From positions 372,001 to 436,000 of the forward strand of contig NZ_FOKW01000001.1 of the NCBI RefSeq assembly GCF_900112205.1: DNA of 64,000 nt, given 5' to 3'. A program made the translations under genes and the position numbers. The stretch is from Natronobacterium haloterrestre. Lineage in GTDB: Archaea; Halobacteriota; Halobacteria; Halobacteriales; Natrialbaceae. The notes under the pieces were generated by a model. That model was not told the DNA's origin and searched no databases. It saw only the letters and a program-made list of their open reading frames with translations. Positions 1 to 8,041 of the stretch are shown here, piece by piece (position 1 is the first letter of the stretch; every line of letters begins with the position of its first letter).

Positions 1-309
1 TACGACTGGCGTCGCCGGATGCAGAACCGCCGCGAGGAGTGGGCCGACCCCGAGCGGTGGGTCGAGGTCTTCGAGGAGCGCGTGCCCGAGAACCACGATG
101 CGGCTCCCCTCCACCGGCTCGCGGAGACGTACGCCGAGGAGTACGACGGCACCTACCTCGAGGAAGCGGTCGCCACGCAGCGTGCCGAACGCGGGCAGCG
201 TCGACTCGCCGCGGCGCTCGAGGACGAGATCGTTCTCGACGCGGTCGACGACGACGCGATCCTCGACCGAGCGGCTGCGCTCGCCGAGGACGGATCGTCG
301 GGCGGCTAA
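1..309 (+). CDS. C-terminal end of an unidentified protein (truncated by window start)
   Basis: An open frame runs in from the first base (Tyr-Asp-Trp-Arg-Arg-Arg...) to a TAA at 307-309, so the ATG at position 19 is probably internal. The visible ~102 residues are acidic and helical, rich in Glu, Ala and Arg, with no cysteines, membrane segments or recognised motif. The end (AALAEDGSSGG) looks like a natural haloarchaeal C-terminus. It converges on carA across 115 bp. I do not recognise the family; the upstream part would be needed to name it. Confidence 0.6.
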   Translation, partial: YDWRRRMQNRREEWADPERWVEVFEERVPENHDAAPLHRLAETYAEEYDGTYLEEAVATQRAERGQRRLAAALEDEIVLDAVDDDAILDRAAALAEDGSSGG

Positions 310-424
310 CCGCCCGACCGCGGAAACGAGAGGAAGGGCGTCTCGTACGGTTCACTGTACGTCGGATTCGGCACAACCGCCGCCCGGATCGCGGTCGCGC
401 CGATAAATCGTTACAGCATCCGTC

Positions 425-1501
425 TCAATCGTCGGCGGGAACGGCCCGCTGTGCTCGCTCGTCGGCCATCGCGAGCACGTCGTCGAAGAAGTCGAGGGTG
501 TCCTCCGGGCCGGGGTTGGCCTCGGGGTGGTACTGGCGGGTGATGATGTCGTGGTCGATCCCGTCCAGTCCCTCCGGCGTGTCGTCGTTGACGTTGATCT
601 GGGTGACCTCGAGGTGGTCGCCCGGCTCGTCGACGGTGTAACCGTGGTTCTGCGTGGTCATCACGACCTGGCCGGACTCGAGGTCGAGGACGGGCTGGTT
701 GACGCCGCGGTGGCCGAAGTCCATCTTCTCGGTGGTCCCGCCCAGGGCCTCGGCGACGATCTGCTGGCCGAGACAGATCCCGGCGACGGGCGTCTCGGCG
801 ACGAACTCCTGGACGAGATCGATCGCCGCCCCGTAGTTGGCCGGGTCGCCCGGTCCGTTCGAGATGAACAGGACGTCCGGATCGACGGCCTCGACGTCCG
901 CGGGGGTCGCGTCGTAGGGGAGGACGTGTACCTCGGCGTCGCGGGCCAGAAGTGAGTCGACGATCGACCCCTTCGCGCCGCAGTCGACGAGGGCGACGGT
1001 TTCGCCGTCGTTGCCCTCGCCGCGGACGACCGGCTCGTCGACGCTGACCTGCGAGCCGATGTCGGTGTGTTCGCTCATCCCCTTGCACTGCTCGAGTTGC
1101 TCGAGGGCGTCTTTCTCGGTGACGTCGTCGCCGACGGCGATGCCGCATTTCATCGCACCCTCGTCGCGGATGTCCGTGACGACGTCGCGGGTGTCGAGGT
1201 GGTCGACCGCCGGAACGCCCTCCTCGGCGAGCCAGTCGGCGACGTCCTCGGTAAGTTCCTTCGCGAGCACCGCACGCGGATGGACGCGGTCGTCCTCGAA
1301 CCGCTCTTCTCGGACGCCGTAGTTGCCGATCAGCGGGTACGAGAAGGTAAGCACCTGCTCCTCGTAGGAGGGGTCGGTCAGGCTCTCCTCGTATCCCGTA
1401 TACGCCGTCGTGAAGACCAGTTCGCCGCGAGCGGTTCCCGGAGCGCGACCACGTCCCTCGATTACGTGGCCACCCTCCAGCGCAACGTAGGCTTCCGTCA
1501 T
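425..1501 (-). CDS. carA: Carbamoyl-phosphate synthase, small (glutaminase) subunit
   Basis: Hydrolyses glutamine and passes ammonia to the large subunit CarB for carbamoyl phosphate, feeding arginine and pyrimidine synthesis in the cytoplasm. The 358 residues match the usual length. The N-terminal CarA domain (about 1-150) is followed by a class I glutamine amidotransferase domain with the nucleophile Cys243 in 'GICLGQQIVAEALGG' and the late 'RQYHPEANPGPEDT' segment carrying the His-Glu pair. The ATG at 1499-1501 lies 25 bp from an AT box at 1526-1533, which fits a leaderless transcript. It is divergent from an Lrp/AsnC regulator. carB is not in the window. Confidence 0.97.
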   Translation of the reverse strand: MTEAYVALEGGHVIEGRGRAPGTARGELVFTTAYTGYEESLTDPSYEEQVLTFSYPLIGNYGVREERFEDDRVHPRAVLAKELTEDVADWLAEEGVPAVDHLDTRDVVTDIRDEGAMKCGIAVGDDVTEKDALEQLEQCKGMSEHTDIGSQVSVDEPVVRGEGNDGETVALVDCGAKGSIVDSLLARDAEVHVLPYDATPADVEAVDPDVLFISNGPGDPANYGAAIDLVQEFVAETPVAGICLGQQIVAEALGGTTEKMDFGHRGVNQPVLDLESGQVVMTTQNHGYTVDEPGDHLEVTQINVNDDTPEGLDGIDHDIITRQYHPEANPGPEDTLDFFDDVLAMADERAQRAVPADD

Positions 1502-1525
1502 TACGAACTACGTATCGAACCTACC

Positions 1526-1533
1526 ATAATAAG
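1526..1533. promoter_or_regulatory. Shared AT-rich promoter box between carA and the Lrp gene
   Basis: The octamer ATAATAAG (CTTATTAT on the minus strand) is the only TATA-like sequence in the 102 bp between the divergent genes. It lies 25 bp before the carA ATG. On the plus strand it would set a start near 1555, inside the palindrome at 1553-1567. It could serve one or both directions; only the carA spacing is canonical. Confidence 0.5.
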
Positions 1534-1552
1534 TGTTGTCTTCGAAGCTCAG

Positions 1553-1567
1553 TTACGAAATTCGTAA
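1553..1567. promoter_or_regulatory. Perfect palindrome, candidate Lrp-family operator
   Basis: TTACGAAATTCGTAA is a perfect 7+1+7 inverted repeat 36 bp before the start of the Lrp/AsnC gene and over its likely transcription start. A single half-site TTACGAA occurs again at 1501-1507, on the carA start codon. Autoregulation and co-regulation of carA are inferred from position only. A related core (CGAAATTCG) appears near the second Lrp gene at 34900-34912. Confidence 0.5.
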
Positions 1568-1603
1568 TCGGTAAGTATCCCGTCCGCATACGTACGGATC
1601 TCC

Positions 1604-2017
1604 ATGGACGATCTGGACCGACAGATCCTCGACATTCTCCGGCGAGACGCCCGTACACCCTACACAGAGATCGCAGACGAGATCGGCACCAGCGAGGGGA
1701 CCGTCCGCAACCGCGTCGAACGGATGATGGACGACGGGGTCATCGAACGATTCACCATCTCGACTCGCACCGGCAACGTCCAGGCGATGCTCGAGATCAG
1801 CGTTGCCGTCGACGTCGACACGAACGCCGTCTCCGAACGCATGGCCGAGTGGGAGGAGGTCGACCTCGTCTGGATGGTCTCCGGCGAACAGGATATCGTC
1901 CTGGTCGTCGACGCCGCGGACACTCGCGGTGTCAACGACCTCATCACCAAGGCTCGCGACCAGGAGGAGGTCGTCAGCACGAAAACGCGGCTGATCCTCG
2001 AGGAGCAACTCGGGTAG
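1604..2017 (+). CDS. Lrp/AsnC-family transcriptional regulator
   Basis: A 137-residue DNA-binding regulator. The N-terminal helix-turn-helix spans about residues 3-60 ('DDLDRQILDILRRDAR', 'TSEGTVRNRVERM') and the RAM effector/oligomerisation domain about 65-135, with the typical 'SGEQDIVLVV' strand. Members bind amino acids and act as local or global regulators of amino-acid metabolism. Divergence from carA suggests control of glutamine or arginine/pyrimidine supply, which is inference. The palindrome at 1553-1567 is a plausible self-operator. It ends 12 bp before the convergent PHP gene. Confidence 0.92.
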   Translation: MDDLDRQILDILRRDARTPYTEIADEIGTSEGTVRNRVERMMDDGVIERFTISTRTGNVQAMLEISVAVDVDTNAVSERMAEWEEVDLVWMVSGEQDIVLVVDAADTRGVNDLITKARDQEEVVSTKTRLILEEQLG

Positions 2018-2029
2018 CAGGCAGCCGGG

Positions 2030-2758
2030 TCACCGCTCGGCCTCCTCGCCCGGCGGCGTCCCGACGCCCGGAGTCGGCCCCTCCATCGCCTCGAGCACCC
2101 CCTTCCGCCGGTGGATCGCCCGGTACCCGCGGCGCAGAAGGCGATCGAGCGCCGAGCGCGAGATGCGCGCGCTGACCTGCCCGTCGCGGATCGCGTCGAC
2201 GAGCGCGGACGGCGTGAGCCGATCGGCATCGACGTCGACGTCGACGAGCGTGTACGCCCGGCCCACCTCGAAGGGATAATGTGCGTCGCTCCCGCCGACG
2301 AGCGGCAGCCCCCGTTCGGCCGCCAGTTCCTCGACGAGCGGCCGTGACCGGGGGTGTTTCCCGTTGACCTCGATCGCGTCGAAGGGGACGTCTTCGAGTT
2401 CGCGAACGGTGCTGTTCCGGTACGGGTGGGCCACGATGGCCGCACAGTCCCGTTCGTGGGCCAGGTCGACCGCCTCACCCGGCGTGAGCACTCCGGGTTC
2501 GGTCTCCGCAGGCGGGTCGGGACCGACGACGAGGACGTGTCCGCGATCGGTCGTGATCTCGATCCCGGGGAGGACGGCGACGTCAACGTTCGGCTCGAGC
2601 GGCGTGTAATAGTCGTGGTTCGTCGTCGCGACCCCGGAGAGGCCGCGACGCTTGGTCGCCTCGGCGAGGAGTCGAGCACCGAACGGGTCGAATCGGTCCC
2701 CGAGCCGGCGACGGCCGTGAAAGAAGCGCGTGTGTGCGTGGAGATCGACTGCGTACAT
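2030..2758 (-). CDS. PHP-domain metal-dependent phosphoesterase
   Basis: A 242-residue stand-alone PHP protein. Metal-binding motifs in order are 'DLHAHTRF' at the N-terminus, 'TNHDYYT' (~55), 'PGIEITT' (~70), 'VAHPYRN' (~120) and 'GGSDAHYP' (~165), as in the PHP superfamily that hydrolyses phosphoesters of nucleotides or small molecules. The substrate cannot be read from sequence. The ATG at 2756-2758 is preferred because it begins MYAVDLHAHT; an in-frame GTG at 2803 would add 15 unconserved residues. It is divergent from the lipid kinase with 55 bp between starts. Confidence 0.88.
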   Translation of the reverse strand: MYAVDLHAHTRFFHGRRRLGDRFDPFGARLLAEATKRRGLSGVATTNHDYYTPLEPNVDVAVLPGIEITTDRGHVLVVGPDPPAETEPGVLTPGEAVDLAHERDCAAIVAHPYRNSTVRELEDVPFDAIEVNGKHPRSRPLVEELAAERGLPLVGGSDAHYPFEVGRAYTLVDVDVDADRLTPSALVDAIRDGQVSARISRSALDRLLRRGYRAIHRRKGVLEAMEGPTPGVGTPPGEEAER

Positions 2759-2813
2759 GTACGGAGCATACGCCGGGGCACCCCTTTTGTCCACGCCCGG
2801 CACGTACTACGGT

Positions 2814-3803
2814 ATGGAGTCGGAGGGCCGAACGGAGGACCGCGTCCTCGTGCTCAACCCGATCAGCGGGAGCGGCGATCACGTCGACGACGTCATCGAC
2901 CTCGCGGCCGATCACGGGCTCGAGATCAGGCGAACCGAGGAGGCCGGCGACGCGAAACGATTCGCTCGCGAGGCAGCCGGAGAGGCCTCTCTCGTCGCCG
3001 CGGCCGGCGGCGACGGCACCATCAACGAGGTCGTCAACGGGGTCGCGTCGGCCGGCGAACTCGAGACGACGACGGTCGCGGCCGTCCCGGCGGGCACGGG
3101 GAACAACTTCGCGTCGAACGTCGGCATCGAGGGGATCGAACACGCGTTCGGGGTTCTGGAGGACGGACGACGGCGGAAGATCGATCTGGGCCTCGCGAAC
3201 GAGCGGGCGTTCGTCAACTCCTGTGTCGGGGGCGTCACCGCCGAAGCCAGCAGCGAGACGTCCGCCGAGAGCAAGGCGGAACTCGGCGTCCTCGCCTACG
3301 TCAAGGAGACGCTCGACGCCGTCGGCTCGTTCGACTCGCTCCCGCTTCGGGTGAAGACGGCCGACGGACCCAGCGCCGAGCCGTCGCGAACGTGGGAGGG
3401 AGAAGCCCTGTTCGTTCTCGTGGGGAACTGCCGGCGGTTCACCGGCGCGCGAACCGCCCAGGCCGACGTCGAGGACGGCCGCTTCGAGGTGACGATCGTC
3501 GAGGACGCGTCGACGGTCGACCTGCTCGGTGACGCGGCGCTCGAGGGACTGTTCGATCGCGACGGTGATCGCATCGTTCGACGACGGACGTCGTCGCTGG
3601 CGATCGAGAGCCGCGAGGGGTCGGTCGAGTACAGCCTCGATGGGGAGATGTTAGAGACCGAGCGGTTGCGACTCGAGACGGAACCGGACACGCTCGAGAT
3701 CGCGGTCGGGGACGAGTACGAGCCGAATCCGGACTCGAATACGGACTCGAACCCGAACGAGGGTGAACGAACGGACGACGGGCTGTGGCCGCTCGAGGGC
3801 TGA
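2814..3803 (+). CDS. Diacylglycerol/lipid kinase family protein (DAGK catalytic domain)
   Basis: A 329-residue soluble kinase of the YegS/DgkB type. It has the N-terminal 'VLVLNPISGSGDH' strand-loop, the nucleotide motif 'AAGGDGTINEVVNG' (~60-75) and 'VPAGTGNNFASNVGI' (~90), then the C-terminal beta-rich domain with 'SLDGEMLE' near 280. Family members phosphorylate diacylglycerol, sphingoid or archaeal isoprenoid lipids with ATP; for a haloarchaeon an archaeol-type lipid is likely but inferred. A Pro/Asn/Ser/Asp-rich tail (~305-320) follows the domain. The ATG after 'ACTACGGT' is chosen because the family motif starts about 10 residues later. Confidence 0.88.
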   Translation: MESEGRTEDRVLVLNPISGSGDHVDDVIDLAADHGLEIRRTEEAGDAKRFAREAAGEASLVAAAGGDGTINEVVNGVASAGELETTTVAAVPAGTGNNFASNVGIEGIEHAFGVLEDGRRRKIDLGLANERAFVNSCVGGVTAEASSETSAESKAELGVLAYVKETLDAVGSFDSLPLRVKTADGPSAEPSRTWEGEALFVLVGNCRRFTGARTAQADVEDGRFEVTIVEDASTVDLLGDAALEGLFDRDGDRIVRRRTSSLAIESREGSVEYSLDGEMLETERLRLETEPDTLEIAVGDEYEPNPDSNTDSNPNEGERTDDGLWPLEG

Positions 3804-3875
3804 CCCCGTCCCCTCCAGGGGCGAGCTACGGAGTGAGGCGATACTGGTTTTAGGACCCTCCGCAATTGTGCTGGT

Positions 3876-4442
3876 ATGAGCACGCGGCAGGACGACCTGG
3901 ATCTGGAGCACGAGAACGCCGAGCAAGACGTAATCGCGGTCGACGCCGACGACAACGCGCTCGAGCCCGTCAACCGGCTCGAGGCTCACACCGGCGACGG
4001 GGTCCGCCACCGCGCGTTCACGTCGCTCGTATTCGACGGCGACGGGAACATCCTGCTCGCCCAGCGAGCGCCGGGGAAACGACTCTGGGGAACCTACTGG
4101 GACGGAACCGTCGCCTCCCACCCGGTCCAGGGACAGAGCCAGGAGGAGGCCACCCGGGAGCGTCTCGAGGAGGAACTCGGGATCACGCCCGACCAGTACG
4201 ACGACCTGCGCCTGACCGACCGATTCGAGTACAAACGCTACTTCGAGAACGCGGGGGTCGAACACGAGGTCTGTGCCGTCCTGAAGCTGACGCTGTCGGA
4301 TCGGAGCCTCGATCCCAACGAGGAGGAGGTCGCGGGTCTGATGTGGGTCCCCTACGACCGCCTGCACGAAAACCCCGAGTGGTACCGACAGCTCCGGCTC
4401 TGTCCCTGGTTCGAGATCGCGATGCGACGGGACGTGGAGTGA
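3876..4442 (+). CDS. Nudix protein of the type 1 isopentenyl-diphosphate isomerase family, catalytic Cys replaced
   Basis: A 188-residue Nudix-fold protein aligning with type 1 IPP isomerase. The metal ligands are present: His38 and His45 ('EAHTGDGVRHRAF'), His82 ('VASHP') and Glu129/Glu131 ('GVEHEVC'). The Nudix box spans about 86-104 ('GQSQEEATRERLEEELGI'). The residue equal to the catalytic Cys67 of E. coli IDI is Ala80 (WDGTVASHP against WTNSVCGHP). True IDI-1 needs that Cys to protonate the double bond, so activity may be altered, or the protein may be a Nudix hydrolase. It stands alone, 73 bp after the lipid kinase. Confidence 0.8.
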   Translation: MSTRQDDLDLEHENAEQDVIAVDADDNALEPVNRLEAHTGDGVRHRAFTSLVFDGDGNILLAQRAPGKRLWGTYWDGTVASHPVQGQSQEEATRERLEEELGITPDQYDDLRLTDRFEYKRYFENAGVEHEVCAVLKLTLSDRSLDPNEEEVAGLMWVPYDRLHENPEWYRQLRLCPWFEIAMRRDVE

Positions 4443-4617
4443 CGGGTCCGAAACTCCGGTGATCGCTCTCGAACTGGTATCCGACTTCGGCCCGTCGATC
4501 GCCGCCGGTCTCGAGTCGGTCTTCTCGATTCTACCGGGCTACCACCCGGCGCGTCGACGTCGGCAGCGACGTGCCCCGGAGCAAGGATTAACTGACGAGT
4601 AGTGGTATTCGACCGCG

Positions 4618-5010
4618 ATGTCCGCCGCAGGCGGTCGACGGGGGTTGCTCACCCTCGGGCTTGGCGGCGTCACGATCGTCGCCCTCGGACTGGTTCTCCC
4701 CTGGGTCGGCCAGCCCCAGGTTCGCGTGTACGTCCTCGGGATGGAATCCGGGCTCGAGCGTCGCTTGGTGCGGCTACTCTCCCTGTGTGTGGTGCTCGGT
4801 GGGGCCGTGGCGACGACGAGTATCGTGCGGTTCGATCGGCCGGATATTGGCGCGGCGACGTTTGCTGCGCTGGGTGGTCTCACGCTTCTCGTCGTCGCGG
4901 TGACGGGTCCCCTGACCGGGCGGTGGCCCCCCGACGTCGGAGTCTACGTCACGCTCGTCGGTGGGCTGGTCCTCCTGACGCTCCCGGCGGTTTCGCTCGT
5001 CACAGCGTGA
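4618..5010 (+). CDS. Small integral membrane protein, function unknown
   Basis: A 130-residue protein with four predicted membrane segments at about 10-28, 55-73, 78-97 and 105-128, separated by short loops such as 'GQPQVRVYVLGMESGLERR'. There are no conserved polar residues inside the membrane to suggest transport and no metal motif. The ATG at 4618 follows an AT-containing stretch (AAGGATTAACTG, ~35 bp upstream) that could hold the promoter. I do not recognise a named family; small four-helix proteins like this are common in haloarchaea. Confidence 0.7.
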   Translation: MSAAGGRRGLLTLGLGGVTIVALGLVLPWVGQPQVRVYVLGMESGLERRLVRLLSLCVVLGGAVATTSIVRFDRPDIGAATFAALGGLTLLVVAVTGPLTGRWPPDVGVYVTLVGGLVLLTLPAVSLVTA

Positions 5011-5191
5011 GCGAGCCGTCCTCGACTATCACGCCCCGCTTGCGCTCGAACCCGGTACGCCTTCGCTCGAGTCGCGATCGCTCCGGGACACACGTGACAG
5101 TCCTTCGATGAATGGTAACTAGTGACAAGCCTTATAATCCCCTCGTTCGTATCGATGAGCGAGGACCGATAGATACGGTCCGATTGACGAA

Positions 5192-5503
5192 ATGAGCTCC
5201 CCTCCACAGGAAACCGAGACGCACGAAGTGACGCTCTCCAGAGAAGAACGCTGGGTCGTCCACTCCCTCCTCGCCGACCGCATCGACGAGGCCGTGGCGG
5301 ACGACTCCGAGAGCCCGCCCGAGTGGGCACTCGAGGCGATCGAAGCCGTCGAGGCCGACGGCTCGGATGCCTTTACGGACCGTCAACTCCGGCGACTCCG
5401 GGACGATGTCGACGCCTATCTCGAGGACTCGGAGACGCCCCAGCGGGACGTCGAACACGGAGCAGCAGTACTCGAGCGCGTCGAGTCGGCGCTCGCTTCC
5501 TGA
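5192..5503 (+). CDS. Conserved haloarchaeal acidic protein, function unknown
   Basis: A 103-residue soluble, very acidic, helical protein. It starts 'MSSPPQETETHEVTLSREER' and contains 'VVHSLLADRIDEAV' and 'DRQLRRLRDDVDAYL', giving an amphipathic helical bundle without cysteine or membrane segments. The layout resembles short haloarchaeal DUF proteins of ~100 residues, but no function can be assigned. Upstream (5130-5160) lies an AT-rich patch 'GCCTTATAATCC' that may be the promoter, leaving a ~40 nt leader. It is followed by a TTCGGTTCG-type simple repeat at 5510-5535. Confidence 0.7.
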   Translation: MSSPPQETETHEVTLSREERWVVHSLLADRIDEAVADDSESPPEWALEAIEAVEADGSDAFTDRQLRRLRDDVDAYLEDSETPQRDVEHGAAVLERVESALAS

Positions 5504-5619
5504 CCGGCTCGTTCGGTTCGATTCGGTTCGGTTCACCCCTTCGTTTTCGCATCGCCGATCGGCTTCCGAACCGTCGACCGGTTTCACCGCCCGGCATCGA
5601 CTCGAGCCCAGTGGGGCAG

Positions 5620-5931
5620 TCAGGGCCGGGTCGTCGCCCAGACGGCCGTCACCGCCAGGACGAGCGCCGGAGCCAGCGGCAGAATCAGCAGGGCGAACCG
5701 GTAGCTCTCGCTGCCCGGCGGGACCAGAATGATCGCCGCGGGCGCGACGACGAACGCGAACACTATCACGCCGACCAGGGTCCAGCCGCGCCAGTCGAAC
5801 TCCCGGTCGGCCGCCGCGGGGTGAACGGTCTCGACGCCGTCGTCCGCGTCGTCGGCCTCGTCGCGGTGCTCGCCGTCCTCGTCGAACGCCGAAGGATCGT
5901 GGACGTAGCCGCCGTCGTCGCTCGAGCTCAC
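5620..5931 (-). CDS. Small two-helix membrane protein with acidic N-terminus
   Basis: About 103 residues from a GTG at 5929-5931 (VSSSDDGGYVHDPSAF...). An acidic cytoplasmic head (~1-45) is followed by two membrane helices (~49-70 'GWTLVGVIVFAFVVAPAAII' and ~78-98). The frame stays open to an ATG at 6030, but that would overlap the alcohol dehydrogenase end by 26 bp and add 33 unlike, Arg/Thr-rich residues, so the GTG is preferred. The function is unknown. It may be co-transcribed with the upstream dehydrogenase on the same strand. Confidence 0.65.
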   Translation of the reverse strand: MSSSDDGGYVHDPSAFDEDGEHRDEADDADDGVETVHPAAADREFDWRGWTLVGVIVFAFVVAPAAIILVPPGSESYRFALLILPLAPALVLAVTAVWATTRP

Positions 5932-6004
5932 GTCCGGATCTATCGAGCGCGACGGCAAAGCCCTCACGGTTCCGGTAGGTGGGCGCGTATCGATTCGCGT
6001 CGGG

Positions 6005-7045
6005 TTACAGTTCGCTGTCGGGTCGGACAACGACCTTCCCGAAGCCTTCGCGACCCTCGATGATCTCGTGGGCGCGTGCGACCTCGCTCATCGGGAGGAC
6101 CTCGCGGACGGCGGGCTGGAAGGTGCCGTCCCAGACCAGTTCCATCACGTCGTCGACCTGGCCGGGGGTGCCCATCGTCGAACCGATGATCTGTAGCTGG
6201 TTCCAGAAAATGCGGGGGAGATCGGTCTCGGGGTTCGGCCCCGCGGTGCCGCCACAGGTGACGAGCCGTCCGTTCTTGGCGAGGCTCTTGATCGAGTCGC
6301 GCCACGTCCCCGCGCCGATGTAGTCGACGACGACGTCGACGCCGCGGCCCCCCGTCTCCGACCGGATCCACTCCGCGAAGTTGTGTTCCTCGTAATTGAC
6401 GACGTGGTCCGCGCCGTGGTCGCGGGCGTACTGGAGTTTTTCGGTCGTACTGCCGGTCGCGTACACCTCCGCACCCGCGTAGTCGGCGATCTGGAGCGCC
6501 GCGTGGCCGACGCCGCCGCTGGCTCCGAGCACGAGGATCTTCTCGCCGGGCTCGAGTTCCGCGCGGTCGATGAGCATCCGCCAGGCCGTCTGGAAGACGA
6601 GCGAGGAGGCGCCGGCGGTGATCCAGTCGACGCCCTCGGGGACCGGGATCAGGTTGTCCTCGGGCACGGCGGCGTACTCGGAGTGGACGCCGGTGACGTG
6701 TTCGCCGAGCAGGTGGAAGTTGACACACAGCGTCGGATCGCCGTCGCGGCAGAACTCGCAGTCGCCGCAGTTGACGCCCGCCGAGACGGCGACGCGGTCG
6801 CCCTCCTCGAACCGGGTGACGTCGGGACCGGTCTCGACGACGACGCCCGCGGCGTCGCTGCCCGGCACGTGGGGCATCTCGAGGGAAAGGGTCGGCAGTC
6901 CGCGGCGGACCCACACGTCGAGGTGGTTGAGCGCGCCGGCTTTCACGTCGACGAGCACCTCGTCGCGTCCGACCTCCGGATCGGGGTACTCGCCGTATTC
7001 GATGACGTCCGTGCCGCCGTGCTCCGTGATCTTGACTGCCTGCAT
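6005..7045 (-). CDS. Zinc-dependent alcohol dehydrogenase / quinone oxidoreductase (MDR family)
   Basis: An NAD(P)H-dependent medium-chain dehydrogenase of ~346 residues. It has the GroES-like N-terminal domain with 'PHVPGSDAAGVV' (~60) and the structural zinc lobe with four cysteines in 'GVNCGDCEFCRDGDPTLC' (~93-110). The Rossmann domain carries 'VLGASGGVGHAALQIA' (~175). Substrate range in this family is wide (alcohols, aldehydes, quinones, enoyl compounds), so none is claimed. The ATG at 7045 (MQAVKITEHGG) is the usual family start; another ATG lies two codons upstream. Confidence 0.9.
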   Translation of the reverse strand: MQAVKITEHGGTDVIEYGEYPDPEVGRDEVLVDVKAGALNHLDVWVRRGLPTLSLEMPHVPGSDAAGVVVETGPDVTRFEEGDRVAVSAGVNCGDCEFCRDGDPTLCVNFHLLGEHVTGVHSEYAAVPEDNLIPVPEGVDWITAGASSLVFQTAWRMLIDRAELEPGEKILVLGASGGVGHAALQIADYAGAEVYATGSTTEKLQYARDHGADHVVNYEEHNFAEWIRSETGGRGVDVVVDYIGAGTWRDSIKSLAKNGRLVTCGGTAGPNPETDLPRIFWNQLQIIGSTMGTPGQVDDVMELVWDGTFQPAVREVLPMSEVARAHEIIEGREGFGKVVVRPDSEL

Positions 7046-7270
7046 GTACACGGGTAGACGGAAACGTCCGGTTTAACGGTTGGGCAATATTCTCGGCAAC
7101 CCTTCGAGTTTAGTCGGTTCGAACGGCTGGCCCCGGTCGGTTCGAAGGCCAGCCCTCGATAGTGGTGGACGTGTGCATATAACAAGATAACGTCGATCGG
7201 TGCTCGGTCGAGTCGGAGACCGGCGGCGCCGAGGTCCACGATTTTACACGCGGGCGCTCGAAGACAGGGT

Positions 7271-7990
7271 ATGGACGAAGCCGACCGGAACGCGGCGTCG
7301 GACCGCGAGCCGAGCGCCGCCCCGGACGACAGCGACGATGAGTCCGCCGTCGTCACCGAAACCGACGCGACCGCGCCCGACGACCGAATCCCGGACCCCC
7401 CGCTCGGAACGGCCGTCGTCACGGTCGCCTCGAATCGGTCGCTGGCGACCGACGAGGCCGGCGAGGCGGTCGTCACGGCACTCGAGGACGCCGGACACGA
7501 ACTCGTCACGCGCGAGCACGTTTCGCCGGAGCACGATCGGGTGCAGTCGATCGTGCTGCGGGTCATCGAACGCGACGACGTCGACGTGGTGGTCACGGCG
7601 GGCGCGACGAGCGTCGAACCGGACGACGTCGTCATCGAAGCGGTCGAGCCGCTGCTGGACAAGGAGTTGACGGCGTTCCGGGACCTGTTCACGTCGCTGG
7701 CCTACGAGGAGGTCGGCACTCGAGTCGTCGCGTCGCGAACGCTCGCGGGGGTTTCGGAGGGAAAACCGGTGTTCTGTCTCCCGGGCAACGCGGACGCGGC
7801 CCGGCTCGGCACCGAGTCGATCATCCTGCCGGAAGCGCGGAACCTCGTCGCGCTCGCGGCGCCGGCCGACGAGGACGGAGACGAGAGCGAGGGCGAAGAT
7901 GAGGACGGGGACGAGGACGAGGACGAGGGCGAACGGGCGGCCGAAGACGAAACCGACGGAACGGCCGAAACCGACGACTCGAGTCGCTAA
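7271..7990 (+). CDS. moaB: Molybdenum cofactor biosynthesis protein MoaB/Mog with long acidic tail
   Basis: A 239-residue member of the MoaB/MogA family, which adenylates molybdopterin before molybdate insertion. The core (~45-190) shows 'TAVVTVASNRSLATDEAG', the catalytic loop 'VVTAGATSVEPDDVV' and 'GVSEGKPVFCLPGNADAA'. The family GGTG-like motif is changed to AGATS. Both ends are extended with acidic residues, and the last ~45 consist mostly of Asp/Glu/Gly runs with a single lysine-free tail. The next gene (5-formyl-THF cyclo-ligase) starts 51 bp downstream. Whether it is catalytic MoaB or a related protein is uncertain. Confidence 0.8.
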   Translation: MDEADRNAASDREPSAAPDDSDDESAVVTETDATAPDDRIPDPPLGTAVVTVASNRSLATDEAGEAVVTALEDAGHELVTREHVSPEHDRVQSIVLRVIERDDVDVVVTAGATSVEPDDVVIEAVEPLLDKELTAFRDLFTSLAYEEVGTRVVASRTLAGVSEGKPVFCLPGNADAARLGTESIILPEARNLVALAAPADEDGDESEGEDEDGDEDEDEGERAAEDETDGTAETDDSSR

Positions 7991-8041
7991 CCGCGGTCCC
8001 GAAACACGGGGATAATCCCGCGGGAACGTGTACTGCCTCGC

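Noticed and set aside
5510-5535. TTCGGTTCG simple repeat
   Set aside because: Short and imperfect, downstream of a gene end, with no sign of function beyond possible low-complexity drift.
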